From: Cafeteria roenbergensis
Taxonomy: Eukaryota; Sar; Bigyra; Bicosoecida; Cafeteriaceae
Reading direction: 5' to 3'
NCBI GenBank assembly: GCA_008330645.1
Contig: VLTN01000018.1
Span: forward strand, 124,001-188,000
DNA: 64,000 nt
Shown here: piece after piece, positions 18,722-29,429 of the stretch
Layout of the letters: every line of letters starts with the position of its first letter
Numbering within the stretch: position 1 is the first letter of the stretch
The notes under the pieces: model-generated
What the model saw: only the letters and a program-made list of their open reading frames with translations
What the model was told of the DNA's origin: nothing
The model's database searches: none
Translations under genes and position numbers: made by a program

Positions 18722-20534
18722 TCACTCCCTGCCCCGGCCACCGCGCCCGCCACCGCGCCCGCCACCGCGACCACCGCCCCGACCACGGCTGCCGCCGCGC
18801 CCACGGCCACCGCCGCCGCCCCGGCCACCGGAAAAGCCGCCGCGCCCGCCGCCGCGCCCGCCGCCGCGGCCTCGGGAGCCCCCCCGGCCCCTGGACGACC
18901 CGCCCTGCGCCTTACGCCGCATCGCACGCGCCGCGTCCACGCCGGCGCGCGCGCCCATGTAGTCCGGCACCTCGCCGCGAAGGCGCCGGCCGCCTCCGCC
19001 GCGGCCCTCCTCCTCCTCGCCGGCCTCGCCCTCCTGGCCCGGGGCCTTGCCCGCGGCGCGCATGCGGCGAGCGGCGCCGCTCTCGGAGCCGTCGGCGCCC
19101 GCGCGCCCGCCCCCGCGCCCGCCCCCGCGCGCGGCCGCGGCGGAGCGCACGCCAGCCTCGGTGGTGACGGTGCGGCGCTTGCACGGCGCCACCTGGAGCT
19201 TGCGGCCCGACAGCTCGAGGCCCTTGTTGGCCAGCGCCAGCGCCTCGGCCACGGGCACGGAGTCCACGAAGCGCACGTACGCGATCCCCTTGCCCTGGTT
19301 CGTCACGCGGTCGCGAGGCACGCGCACGCTGTCGATGACGTCATCGCCACCGCCGAGGTTGCTCGCAAAGAGCGCGCGCACGCTCTCCTCGGTTGCGTCG
19401 TAGGGGAGCTGGCCGACGAAGACGGTGCGCTTGTTGTCGGCCGCGGCGTCGGTGCCGGAGGCGATGTCGGCGCGGAGGTGGTGGCCGAGGACGACAGCGT
19501 TGTGCAGGACCTTGCGGGCCGCGACGGCGTCGTCCTCCGCCTTGAAGACGACGTAGGCGTTCATGCTCTCGCCGCCTGCGAAGCGGCCCTGGATGAAGGC
19601 GGCGCGGCGCTGGGTGCGGTGGCCTCCCTCCTTGGCGGCAGCCACGTTGGTGAGGGGCACGGAGCGGAAGCGGATGGACTCGATGCGGGGGGCGGCCTCG
19701 CGGCGGAGCTTGAGCGTCTCCGGGTCGTCGCGGGGGGCGGCAGCGGCGGCGGCGGCGGCGGAAGAGGAGGAGGAGGAGTCATCGGCGGCGGCGGCTGCCG
19801 CAACGGCCTCGGCAGCGGCCTGCTCCTTTGCCTCCTCTGCGGCCTCGTCCTCGCTGTCGCTGTCGCTGCTGCTGCTGCCAGAGCCGCCCTCCTCGGGGTC
19901 CTGGTCGTCGGCCTCGGCCTCCTCCTGGCCGTCAGCCTTGCGGGCCCGCTTGGCGGCGCGCTTGGCCTCGGCCTCCTTCTTCGCCGCCTCCCTGGCCGCG
20001 TACTCGGCCTGCTTCTTCTCTGCCAGCACTCGCTGGGCCTCCACGCGCACCTTGACCGCGTCGTCGTCGATGCTCAGCCCAAGAAGGGCCGACACAACGA
20101 CGCGCGTCAGGATCTTAGTGGTCATGTGCAGGGGCACGTTGCCCAGGAAGAGCGTGCGCTTCTGGCGCTCGTCCGACTCGAGGTCTGCACCGTGCAGGTG
20201 CTTGCGGCGGCGGCCAACCTTGGGGCCGGCCCCGGCCGCAGCGCCCTCCTCGCGGGGGCGCTTCTTCCCGCGGGCCGCCGCCGCCTCCTCGGCCGTGGGC
20301 GCATCGGGCACAGCTGCGAGGCGAGGGTGAGCCAGAATGCACGGCGGCAACGGCGGTTGGTGCAGCGGAGCGCGGGATGGGCGGACGCAAATCGCAGGAG
20401 CGCTTGCAACTGCACGGTGGGCCGGGCACACAGGGGCTGCGATCGCCCTTTTCCGGCGCGCGCTCACTGGTAGCTGCCACGTGGACCAGGGACTCCCCGG
20501 ACGGCGCCGCGAACGCGTCTGCAAGGGTCGCCAT
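18722..20534 (-). CDS. NOP12: Nop12/RBM34-like nucleolar RNA-binding protein, 552 aa, 2 exons
   Basis: Exons in coding order are 20468-20534 and 18722-20313 (GTGAGC/CGCAG, phase 1). Two RRM domains are visible. The first begins KRTLFLGNVPLHMTT with an RNP1-like NAYVVFK. It is split by a long Ala/Glu/Lys and acidic-Ser insertion, as in the Nop12/RBM34 family. The second is RTVFVGQLPYDATEE with GIAYVRFVD. A basic GKKRPREEG stretch near the N-terminus looks like a nuclear signal. The C-terminus (about the last 85 residues) is an RGG/GAR domain typical of nucleolar proteins. The family member Nop12 acts in 60S/5.8S rRNA maturation. The gene is divergent from the WD40 gene, with 131 bp between starts. 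Confidence 0.85.
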
Positions 20535-20665
20535 GGCTGCTATGCGGCCCAGAAGTGCTGCTCCGCGCGACTCGCTCTGCTGGTTCAGCCTCGGAGTTCC
20601 AGTGGCAGCAACTCTGACCTCGCAATTCGAGCGGCGATGCAACACTTGTGCTGCTCCATGCGCTG
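20535..20665. promoter_or_regulatory. Bidirectional promoter region, Nop12-like / GNB1L-like
   Basis: Only 131 bp separate the divergent ATGs, so the two genes very probably share promoter DNA. No canonical element is recognised. Confidence 0.55.
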
Positions 20666-22450
20666 ATGGAGAGCCTGGTCGCGCCACCGCCTGCGCCCCG
20701 CACGGTGCTGCGGGATCTGGCCTCTTCGCCCAGTACATGCCTGGACCTGGCGTCCGACTGCGGCCGGGAGCTGCTCGTGTCCGGGTGAGCGCGAGCGAGC
20801 ACTTGGACGGGTCCGCGCGCGCCGCCCCCGACTGCAGCCCCGTGTTGCTCCGGCTTACGCGTGCGATCCTGCTCGAAGTGACTGCCGCCGCGCAGGTCCG
20901 ACGATGGGCGGACCACGGTGTGGGACCTGGCAACGTCCAAGCACTGGTACTCGTGGCCTGCGCACGAAGCAACCGTGCTCGCGGTGGCGCTGCTCAGCGG
21001 TGAGGACGACTCGGAGGGCTTCCGGTGCCGCATGCTCACGCACGGCCGGGACGGGGAGGTCCTGATTTGGGAGTGCCCGGCGCCGTGGCGCTCCGGGGCG
21101 CCGGCAAGCGCGCCGCCCCCTGCGCAGCTCGCCCGCGTCTCGGCCGGAGTGGGATCCTACTGCGCAACGGCGCATGCGCTTTGCCCTGCGCCGCGGGGCC
21201 TGCAGTCGCTCCTGATGGTTGTCCCCGGCGGCCTGGAGTCTACCTCGAGCGCTGCCGTGGTCACCGCCTCTATCGATGTGACGGCAGCGCCAGGCGATGC
21301 CCGGGCCTCCGCCGCTGGCTGCACCGACGCTGACGACGCTACCAGCGCCGCAGCTGCCTCAGTCCCAGCGCTCGACGTCGACGAGGCGGGAACGGAGTTG
21401 GTGGTGGCTTCAGCCGCTGGCCGGCCCGAGGTGCGACGGGCGCTTGAGGCCGGGGCGAGGCTCCCCGCGGTGGCGGGGCGGCCAGCCTACGCGACCCCGC
21501 GCCTGGGGAGCGCGCCCCCAGCAGCCTCCCGGGCAGGCGGCGCCCCAGATGGCTCGTTGGCGCCGGGGCACTCTGAAGCGCCTCTCGGCCTGGGTCCGCA
21601 GGTCAGCTGCGTGTTCGAGCCGGACGACCCCTCCGCCGAGCCGGACCAGGGCCTCGGGGAGGACGGCCTGCCCAAGCGCGCGGGCATGCTCATGGCCGCG
21701 GCGCTGCTTCGGTGCCCGCGCAGAGCACCGGCCGACGCCGCTGCTGGCGCGGCCGACGGCGGAGAATGGGCTGTGCTCGGGTACGACGCCGGAAGGGTCT
21801 CCGCGGTGCGCACTTCGGACGTGCGCGGTCCCTGGAGCGCGGAGCCAATGGACCCCGCCTCCCGCGCCCGCGCCCTGGAACCTGCACGGGCGCTCGTCTC
21901 GTCGACCCACCCGGCCCTGCACCCCGTGACGGCGGTGGCCGCGTCCCCCGACTCTTCGATGGTGGCGGTCGGCACTTCCGCGGACTTTGTGGTTCTCGTG
22001 CGCGTCACCTGGGAGGAGGTGACCGTGGCGCGCGAGGCGGCGGGCGGGCCTGCCGGCCGCGACTCGGGGGCAGCAAGGCAATCGGGCGCAGGGCGTGGCC
22101 TGGGAGCCGTGTTCGGCGGTCGAGCAGCGCAGCCGCCTGCGTTGGTGGAGCACGCTCGCGTTGTGCGGCCGCGCCTTGAGCCCGACAGAGCCGTGCAGCT
22201 GCCCCGGGCCGGCGTCTCGAGCGTTGCATTCGCCATGAGCGGCCGGGCGCTCGTTGCCGCGTGCTGGGACGGCAGGGTTCGCATCTTTGACACGTCGCAA
22301 GGCCTGGAGCAGGCCGCGTGCCTCGCCTGGCACCGCGTGAGCGCCTACAGCTTGTCCGTGGGCGCCGGCCCGCGCGGCAAATCCGCAAGGTTTGCCACCG
22401 GCGACAAGGAAGGCCGCATCGCGGTGTGGGACGTAGCCCTGGATGAGTGA
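20666..22450 (+). CDS. WD40 protein of the GNB1L/Asa1 type, 557 aa, 2 exons
   Basis: Exons are 20666-20784 and 20896-22450 (GTGAGC/CGCAG, phase 2). The join yields PAPRTVLRDL...LLVSG followed by SDDGRTTVWDLATSKHWYSW, HEATVLAVALL and LTHGRDGEVLIWE, which matches the start of GNB1L. The C-terminus (SSVAFAMSGRALVAACWDGR, RIFD, then LAWH and GDKEGRIAVWDV) matches its last two blades. The middle holds degenerate repeats with Ala/Pro-rich insertions, so the protein is longer than human GNB1L (about 330 residues). GNB1L and fungal Asa1 work with the TTT/ASTRA co-chaperone that matures PIKK kinases. The exact orthology is likely but not certain. Confidence 0.7.
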
Positions 22451-22674
22451 CCGCACCGAGCGGCGGCAGGCTGCGCGGCCACCGAACCGCGGCTCTCGGG
22501 CACGCAATCAGAGGCGCCGATGCATTCCCCTCTCGCCTCTGCGCGAACAGCAACCGCCGCCATCGCACGCTCTGCTGCCCTAACCTCAGCACGTCGTCGG
22601 TCCAGCCCGACTTTGTGCGCTCCCCCGCCGGGGGGCGCCCACTCGTGGCCTTTCCGAAGGAGCGAAGCTGAAGG

Positions 22675-25600
22675 ATGGCTGCCCACCAGTCGAGTGACGT
22701 GAGCCGACCGCGGCGGCGTCCCTGCGCGGGGGCAGGCGAATCGCGCTGGTCGGTAACTCTGGGCGCTCGCTTGCCAGACCAAATCTGCGCTGCTGCGCGC
22801 CCCCGCCCCGCTGCCGCAGGCCGTGTTCGAGGGGGCCGACGCGGACCAGATCAAGATGATGGAGGAGCGCGTCATCTTGGTGGACGAGGACGACAACGTG
22901 GTGGGCGCGGCCTCCAAGAAGGACTGTGAGGCGCCGTTTGAGTTGGCCAGCAGACGAACGGGGAGCGCAAGTCCCCGAGTTTCCACCCCCCGCCGCCTGC
23001 CGCGATGGCGCCACCCCCGCGGCGGGCGCCTCAGCTTGCTCGGGGGGTGCCCTTGCTGCTTTCCCGGCGCCGGCGACCCTGTGGCGAGTCCCCGGCGGGC
23101 TGCGCATTGCCCGGCGCACGCCGCAAGGCAGCGGGCGAGCCGCCAGCAACCCTCGCTGTGCGCCTGGCCCGTTTGGCTCGATCTTGCCCCGGCACCGCCC
23201 CGCCCCGCCCCGCCCCGCCCCTCCCCCGTGGTCCGCAGCGCACCTCATGGAGAACATCGACAAGGGCATGCTGCACCGCGCCTTCTCGGTCTTCCTGTTC
23301 ACGCCCGACGGGCGCCTGTTGCTGCAGAAGGTGAGCAGCGCCATCGGTCGTGCGCTGCCGCACCTCGGCGATCCGCTTGCGCCCGGCCCGACGCGCCCGG
23401 GAATGCCCCGCCTCCAGACCTTGCCGCTGCCACTGGCCACACTCTTGCGCTTCCGGGGGGAGGCTGCCATGCCTCCCGCGCGAAAGCCAGCGGGGGATCT
23501 GTTGCGAGCGGCCTCGCGCTCCGCTCGACGTCAGGAAACATTCCGGTTGCCGTTGGTCCGGCGGTCCGCCTCGCGACACATGCGCCCCTACCCCTGTCCC
23601 TGCCTCGTGCGCCCACCCTGTTTCGCCCCGTGCAGCGCTCCGAGGCCAAGATCACCTTCCCCGGGTTCTGGGCCAACACGTGCTGCAGCCACCCGCTGTC
23701 CACGCCGCTGGAGCTCGAGGAGCGCGACGCAATGGGCGTGAAGCGCGCCGCTCGCCGCAAGATGGAGCAGGAGCTCGGCATCAACCCGGACGAGGTCCCG
23801 CTCTCCAGCTTCCGCTACCTCACGCGCATCCACTACGTCGCTGGCTGCGGCGACGGCGTCTGGGGCGAGCACGAGATCGACCACATCCTCGTCTGCACTC
23901 CGCCCACCGTCCCGGTGGTGCGGCCCAACGACAACGAGGTTGCCGAGGCCCGCTGGTTCACCGCGCCGGAGCTCAGCGCGTTTGTTCGTGACGCCCTCGA
24001 GGGCCGCTCCGAGGAGAAGATCAGCCCCTGGTTCGGCATCATCGAGAACACTCTGCTGCACCCCTGGTGGGAGGCCCTGGCGCGCGGCACGCTCGCCGAC
24101 CACGTGGACGCGGTCACCATCCACCGGGCGGACGACCTGCCCACGGCGTCTGCCGCGCGGGCTGCCGAGGGCCGCGCCGAGCCCGCGGCTCGCCCCACCG
24201 CCGCCTCGGCCGCGCTTCCTGACGGCGGCTCGCACACCGGCTCCGACGGCGACGCTTCCAAGAAGCAGGGCGCCTACGGGAAGGTCAAGGTGCACTCGGA
24301 GGGCACGCTCTCGCAGCTCTGCCGCTTCGACGAGGTGGCCATCGCCGCGGCATACAAGCTCGGCCTGAGCAAGGCCGCCGCCGTGGAGTCGCTGCCAGAC
24401 TCCACCTCGGCCGACTACCTCTGGTGCGAGGAGATGCTGTGCAAGACCAGCCGCTCCTTCGCCCTGGTAATCCAGCAGCTGCCCCTGCCCCTCCGCAAGG
24501 CCATCTGCATCTTCTACCTCGTGCTCCGCGGCCTCGACACCGTCGAGGACGACATGACCACCTACATCGGCCGCGAGGCGGAGAAGCTCGACACTCTCCG
24601 CGGCTTCTGGCGCCGCCTCGATGACCCCACCTTCCACATCGACGGCGTGGGCGAGGCCGACGAGCGCGTCCTGCTCGAGCGCTTCAGCTCCGTCAACACC
24701 GCGCTGGCCGGCCTCCCCGGGGACGTGCGCGCCGTGATCCGCGACATCTGCGCCCGCATGGGCGAGGGCATGGCCCGCTTCGCGGGCCGCGACCTCAGCG
24801 GCGGCACCGAGAGCTCTGCCGAGTACAACCTGTACTGCCACTTCGTGGCCGGCCTCGTGGGCGAGGGCCTCTCCCGCCTCTTTGCCGCTGACGGCTACGA
24901 GAGCCCGTCCGTCGCCGCCAACACGGCCCTCTCCAACGACATGGGACTCTTCCTCCAGAAGACCAACATCATCCGCGACTACCTCGAGGACCTCGTTGAG
25001 GGCCGCGCCTTCTGGCCGCGCGACATCTGGGGCGACTACGCCCCCTCCCTCTCGGCGGTGCGCGACTCCCCTCGCTCCCTCGAGTGCCTCAACCACATGA
25101 TCTCGGACGCGCTGCAGCACGCCCCGCACTGCCTCCGCTACCTCGAGAGCCTCCGCGACCCGGACGTCTTCCGCTTCTGCGCCATCCCCCAGCTCATGGC
25201 CATCGCCACCCTCGAGAAGCTCGCCAACAACCCCGACGTCTTCACCGGCGTGGTCAAGATCCGCAAGGGCCTCGCCCTCAAGCTCATCTCCGGCTGCGAC
25301 GACATGACCTTCGTCTACGACACCTTCCTCGGCCTCACCCGCGCCGTGACCGCCAAGATTCCCGCCGACCACACCGTCGCCTCCACCGCGGCAGCAGCCG
25401 CGCTCGAGGACGTCGAGGCCGTGGCTCTGCCCCGCCTCCCCGCCTCCTCGCTCGAGGCCCTCTTCAGCGTGCGGACCATGCTGGCGGTGCTCGCCGTCTT
25501 CGGCGTCACCCTCAGCCACCTCTACTCCCGCTCCGCCTTCTGGGAGGACGGCCTTGCCTCCGTGCCCCGCATCACCGACAAGTGGGACGTCCTCGTGCTC

Positions 25601-25909
25601 TGCGTCATGGTCGTCTGCATCCTCTACTGCTTCGCCTTCCTCGGCCTCCCCGTCATCCTCTTTGGCGCGAACCGCGCCCCTGCGCCCGGCTCGGGCAAGG
25701 CCGTCCCGGAGTCCTCTCTCGAGACCCTCGGCGCCGACGCGGCCGGACCGGTGTCGGCCAGCAGCACCCCCGCATGCAGCCCCGCCGTCGCCGCCCTTCT
25801 CAAGCAGCGCAGCGAGGAGGCCGCGCGCGGGAAGCCCACGGAGGCGGAGCTCCGCGCCGAGGGCGAGATGGCGGCCACCGAGGCGAGGCGCCGCGCCACC
25901 GCCCACTGA
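22675..25909 (+). CDS. IDI-SQS: Isopentenyl-diphosphate isomerase-squalene synthase fusion, 845 aa, 4 exons
   Basis: Exons are 22675-22698, 22778-22925, 23239-23330 and 23636-25909 (phases 0, 1, 0). Residues about 30-255 are a type-I IDI. They include [17 protein letters not shown], the catalytic Cys in NTCCSHPL, the Nudix helix RRKMEQELG and the metal/acid site [10 protein letters not shown] Lys/Ser/Gly linker leads to squalene synthase from about 310. That part carries the first Asp-rich motif DTVEDD (about 389), [13 protein letters not shown], and the second, [12 protein letters not shown] (about 536). Two hydrophobic helices near 700-724 and 739-765 anchor it, where SQS usually has one, and an Ala-rich tail of about 75 residues follows. 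One chain would thus interconvert IPP/DMAPP and make squalene from two farnesyl-PP at the ER. The same fusion order is known in diatoms and haptophytes. The 24-bp first exon is the weakest part of the model. Confidence 0.95.
23195..23220 (+). repeat. (CCGCC)n pentamer repeat in IDI-SQS intron 2
   Basis: Five tandem pyrimidine-rich pentamers lie just upstream of the CCGCAG acceptor at 23238. Like the repeat in the SQE intron, it may serve as the polypyrimidine tract. Confidence 0.85.
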
Positions 25910-26433
25910 GGCGGCCTTCCCGCACCGGCTGGACGCTGCCCTGTGCCGCCTGCCGCGGACAGAACCCGGGAGGTGCCTTCCGCCTAGACGCTGGCGCTTC
26001 GGAAGCACGCCCGCCTCCGGCCCCGCAGCCGAGCTCGCGCGCGCGCGCAGCCAGCCCCACCAGCTAGAGCCACTGACCTTGATGCGTGTGCTGCTTGCCA
26101 CGAGTGTTTGGGAATGAGTGACTGAGTGTGTCTTCGTGCGTTCAAATGCAGATGCACATGCAAGAGCGGGACGACGGGAGTGCGGTTGTGCAGCGGCCAC
26201 GACCCGCGTGGCTCACACCCGCCCTCCTCTCCTCCTGACATTGGCTTGGCTCGTCTTTGCAAAACTGGGGGTCGTCATTCGCTCAGCCACGCGCGCTCGC
26301 TCGCCGCGAGCACTTGACCCACGAGCGCGGACACGCCTGTCCTGCGGATGCGCATGTCCTGTCCACGCTCAGTCTCGCCCCGCGCGCGCGAGCCGTCAGG
26401 AGCGCGACTGCTCGCCAGGGCGCCTCGCTCGGC
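25910..26433. other. Convergent 3' gap between IDI-SQS and DECR1
   Basis: No gene is supported in these 524 bp. It includes a more AT-rich stretch at about 26080-26170, likely 3' UTR. No repeat or RNA gene is seen. Confidence 0.5.
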
Positions 26434-27621
26434 TCACTTGCCGGCCTTCTTGTTGCCCTTGCGGATGATGGACTCGAGCATGTCCCACTCCTTGTCCGAC
26501 ACCTGCTGGAGGGCGTTGAACTCGCCGCCGAGCGCCACCGTCTCGCCGCCGTCGAAGTTGACGATCTCGCCCGACATCCAGGACGCGTACGGGGAGCACA
26601 GGAAGGTGGCCAGGTTGGCGAGCTCGTCCGGAACGCCGAGGCGCTGGGAGGGGGACCGCTCTGCGAGCGCAGGGAGGGGGAGGCGCCGCACGGGCAACAC
26701 GCGCAGTCGGAATCGCAGTGGCAGTCGCAAGCGGCCGGATTACGGGGCGGAGGCGCGGACTGCTACACAGGCGCGAGGGGTGGGGCACCGCGTCAGCCAG
26801 CGCCGCAATGCAAGCCAAGAGCTCGCCGCGCAACGCTAGCCGGGGCGCTGCTCACGGATCATCATCTTCTTGAACTGGCCGGTCGGGTCGAGCCGGGAGA
26901 AGGCGCCCTCCGTCTCGATCGGGCCGGGCGCGATGCCGAGGAAGCGGTGGCCGTACTTGGGTCCCCACTCGGCAGCCAGGCTCTTGATGAGAGCCTCGAC
27001 GCCGGACTTGGCGCAGGCAGAGGGGAGCACGTAGCCGGAGCCGGTGCTGGCGTACGTGGTGGTGATGGCGAGGAACACGGCGGAGCGCTCGGCCGCGTTC
27101 AGGCGGCGCGCGGTCTCGAGGGTCACGTTGGCGGTGCCGTTGAGCACAATCGACACGATGCGCGAAAAGGCGTTGGCGGAGAGGCGCTCCGAGGGCGCAA
27201 TGAAGTTGCCCGCAGCGTTGTTGACGATGACGTTGGGCAGGCCCAGCTCGGACTCGACGGAGTCGAGCATCGACTGCACGCCCTCGACAGAGGCCACATC
27301 GCACGGCACGGCCAGCACGGGGCGGCCGGAGATGGCCTCGATCTCCTTGGCGGTGGCGCTGATGACTTCCTGCTTGCGGCTGGAAATCACCACTGACGCA
27401 CCCAGGGAGCTGAAGCGCGTGGCCATCGCCTTGCCGAGACCGGTGCCGCCGCCGGTCACAAGCACGACCTGGTCCTTGTAGGTGTCGCTGGGGAGCATGG
27501 CCTCCGTGCGAGGCGCGAACGTGGCGTCGCTGCGGAAGCGGCGGCCGGCAGAAAGCCCGGCGGCCGCGCGGTTGGCGAGCGGCGCGGCAGCGCGGACGGA
27601 GCGGGCGGCCGAGGAGAGCAT
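26434..27621 (-). CDS. DECR1: Mitochondrial 2,4-dienoyl-CoA reductase (SDR family), 330 aa, 2 exons
   Basis: Exons in coding order are 26856-27621 and 26434-26660 (GTGAGC/CGCAG, phase 1). The enzyme reduces 2,4-dienoyl-CoA with NADPH so that polyunsaturated fatty acids can be beta-oxidised. Visible are an Arg/Ala/Ser leader without acids (first ~35 residues, mitochondrial type), the nucleotide site [13 protein letters not shown], and [10 protein letters not shown]. The DECR-specific catalytic set follows: Tyr in [11 protein letters not shown] and Ser and Lys in [11 protein letters not shown]. The tail [28 protein letters not shown] and NFDGGE matches DECR1 closely. The length equals the family norm. 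It is convergent with IDI-SQS; both touch lipid metabolism, but a link is not shown. Confidence 0.93.
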
Positions 27622-27993
27622 GGAGCAGTGAGTCGGCGCGGTTCGGCGGGGCTGGTGCGGCGTGGGCTTGGTGCCTCGCGCGTGTGCTGCCGCAGGGCGC
27701 GGCTGCGCGTGGAATATATGGAGCGCTGCCACGGATCCGCCCGGGTGCCGGCAGAGTCGAGTGCGGGCTCTCTGACTCGCCGTTGCGCGCATAGAAAATA
27801 GCCAAGCGGACGCAAGCCGACGCGCTGGAGCCAGTGCTTGCCCCGCCGCCTGGGGCAAGCGCGATTCCCCGGGCTGGGGCTGCGAGCGGGTCAGTCCCCG
27901 GCAAGGCCGGTCTGCCGCTGCGCTTGGGCCTGGGCCTTTCTCAGACTGGCGGAGCTCATGCACAGGACGCAGGCGTGGCCACGCGAGCGGCGC
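27622..27993 (-). other. Gap upstream of DECR1
   Basis: 372 bp between two tandem minus-strand genes. It has no coding signal and presumably contains the DECR1 promoter. Confidence 0.45.
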
Positions 27994-28650
27994 TCAAACA
28001 CGGGCCACGTTGCCAACCATGGGCGGCGCGTCGGCCGCGGTGGCGCCCTCCACGAGGCGCGCAAAGGCGAGGCCGCGGTGCAGCCTCTCGTCCGTGCAGC
28101 CCACAAACATGAAGATGAAAATGGGGATGCACAGGATGGTGGCGAAGACGCCCTTGAACCACGCGTAGCCCACACCGTCCATGGAGCCGCCGCCGAGGAC
28201 CGCCGCGATGATGCCCACGGTGGGCAGGCCAACCACAACGGTCCACCAAATGCCGATGGCGAGCGCGCGCAGGCCAACGTGCATGATGCGCACCGGGGTC
28301 AGGCGCCTGAAGAAGCACGAGTCGGCCACCGTGCTGGACAGAGGGGGCATGGTCCCCTTCTTGATGTCCTGCACGATGCCGTTGGCGCCGAAGAGCACGG
28401 TAAGGGAGCCGATGAGGAAGCAGGTGAGCAGCATGTCCATGAGGATGCAGCTGTTGACGGTCGAGTTCCACTTGATCACGTACAGGCGGGAGAAGTCCTC
28501 GGGCTTGATGGTGCCCCACTGGCTGAGAGAGGCCCACTCGAAGCCAAAGTTGACCCCGAAGTTGACGATCATGGAGATGACAATGTTGACGCGAAAGGTC
28601 AGCGTTTTGGTGGCGTCCCAGAGGGTGGGCATCACCTTGGCCTCCTGCAT
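27994..28650 (-). CDS. Four-helix membrane protein of unknown family, 218 aa
   Basis: Single exon from the ATG at 28650. Hydrophobic segments lie at about residues 20-42 (NIVISMIVNFGVNFGF), 70-93 (LMDMLLTCFLIGSLTVLFG), 120-150 (GLRALAIGIWWTVVVGLPTV) and 160-182 (FATILCIPIFIFMFVG). Loops are short and contain PEDF and FRRLTP. The sequence just upstream of the ATG ends TGCCGCAG in coding sense, a good acceptor, so a 5' UTR intron or a small upstream exon is possible. I do not recognise the family. Confidence 0.75.
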   Translation of the reverse strand: MQEAKVMPTLWDATKTLTFRVNIVISMIVNFGVNFGFEWASLSQWGTIKPEDFSRLYVIKWNSTVNSCILMDMLLTCFLIGSLTVLFGANGIVQDIKKGTMPPLSSTVADSCFFRRLTPVRIMHVGLRALAIGIWWTVVVGLPTVGIIAAVLGGGSMDGVGYAWFKGVFATILCIPIFIFMFVGCTDERLHRGLAFARLVEGATAADAPPMVGNVARV

Positions 28651-29429
28651 CTTGCTGCTGCGGCAGGAAATCGGCAGGGTGGCGAGTGGTCAGTTGAGGG
28701 TGGCGGCCGCGAAACGGCGCTTGCTTGGGGAGCGCGGTCGCGGGCCATGGCGCGCGCCATGCCGCAGTTGGCGGAGATCGCTTCAACATGAAATACGTCT
28801 GCACCAGGCTGCAGCAGTCGCGCCAGCGTCGGCACGCTCCCCGGGGGCCAGCCATCGCCCCACAGCATGGCCCCGGCGCACCACAGGCCCAGCCCTGACG
28901 CCCCTCGCGGCCAGGCACGGCCCTGCGGGGAGCGCTCGCCGCGCTCGCCCCGTTGCGCCTCTTCTCGGCCTCTGCGCTGCTTGGCCTCCCTTGCGCCGCA
29001 GCGTGCAGCCCGACCCCCGCCCCCCACACGCACCGCCCGCCCGCCCGCGCAAGCAGTCTGCCGGTGGAGTCGGCTGCCGCGATGCCGGGCTCACCCTGCG
29101 TCCCTGCCGGCTCGACGAGGCTGCGCGAGAGTGGGGGGCGGGTCGCCCCGTTGAAGAACCTTAGGCTCGGAAACGGCGCTCTGCTTGCCAGAGTTGTGCC
29201 GCAACTCAGCAGCAATAGAGCCCGCGCGCACCTCGCCGCGCCCGCGAGCCGGCACACCGCGCCAACGCCCGCGCCCAGAGGCACAAGCTGTGCGTCTGCT
29301 CGACAGTGCTTGCTGGAGCTTCCGGCCCGGACCGGCCCCGAGGCTGCGCCTTGCCCCGCCGTGGGTCAATCATCCGGCCAGTTTCCTTGACGCTGCGCCG
29401 CGAGTGATCCGGGCAACAACCGGGACCGC
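28651..29429. promoter_or_regulatory. Divergent intergenic region between two membrane-protein genes
   Basis: 779 bp between divergent starts. Apart from a possible 5' leader intron of the minus-strand gene, no feature is recognised. It presumably carries both promoters. Confidence 0.35.

Noticed and set aside
6400-22700. Common sterol-regulatory motif upstream of the three sterol genes
   Set aside because: By eye I found no shared SRE, E-box or other word in the upstream regions. A motif search would be needed to claim one.
23588-26200. 870-codon minus-strand frame opposite IDI-SQS
   Set aside because: The plus strand encodes a complete, strongly conserved enzyme fusion. The antisense frame is a GC artefact.
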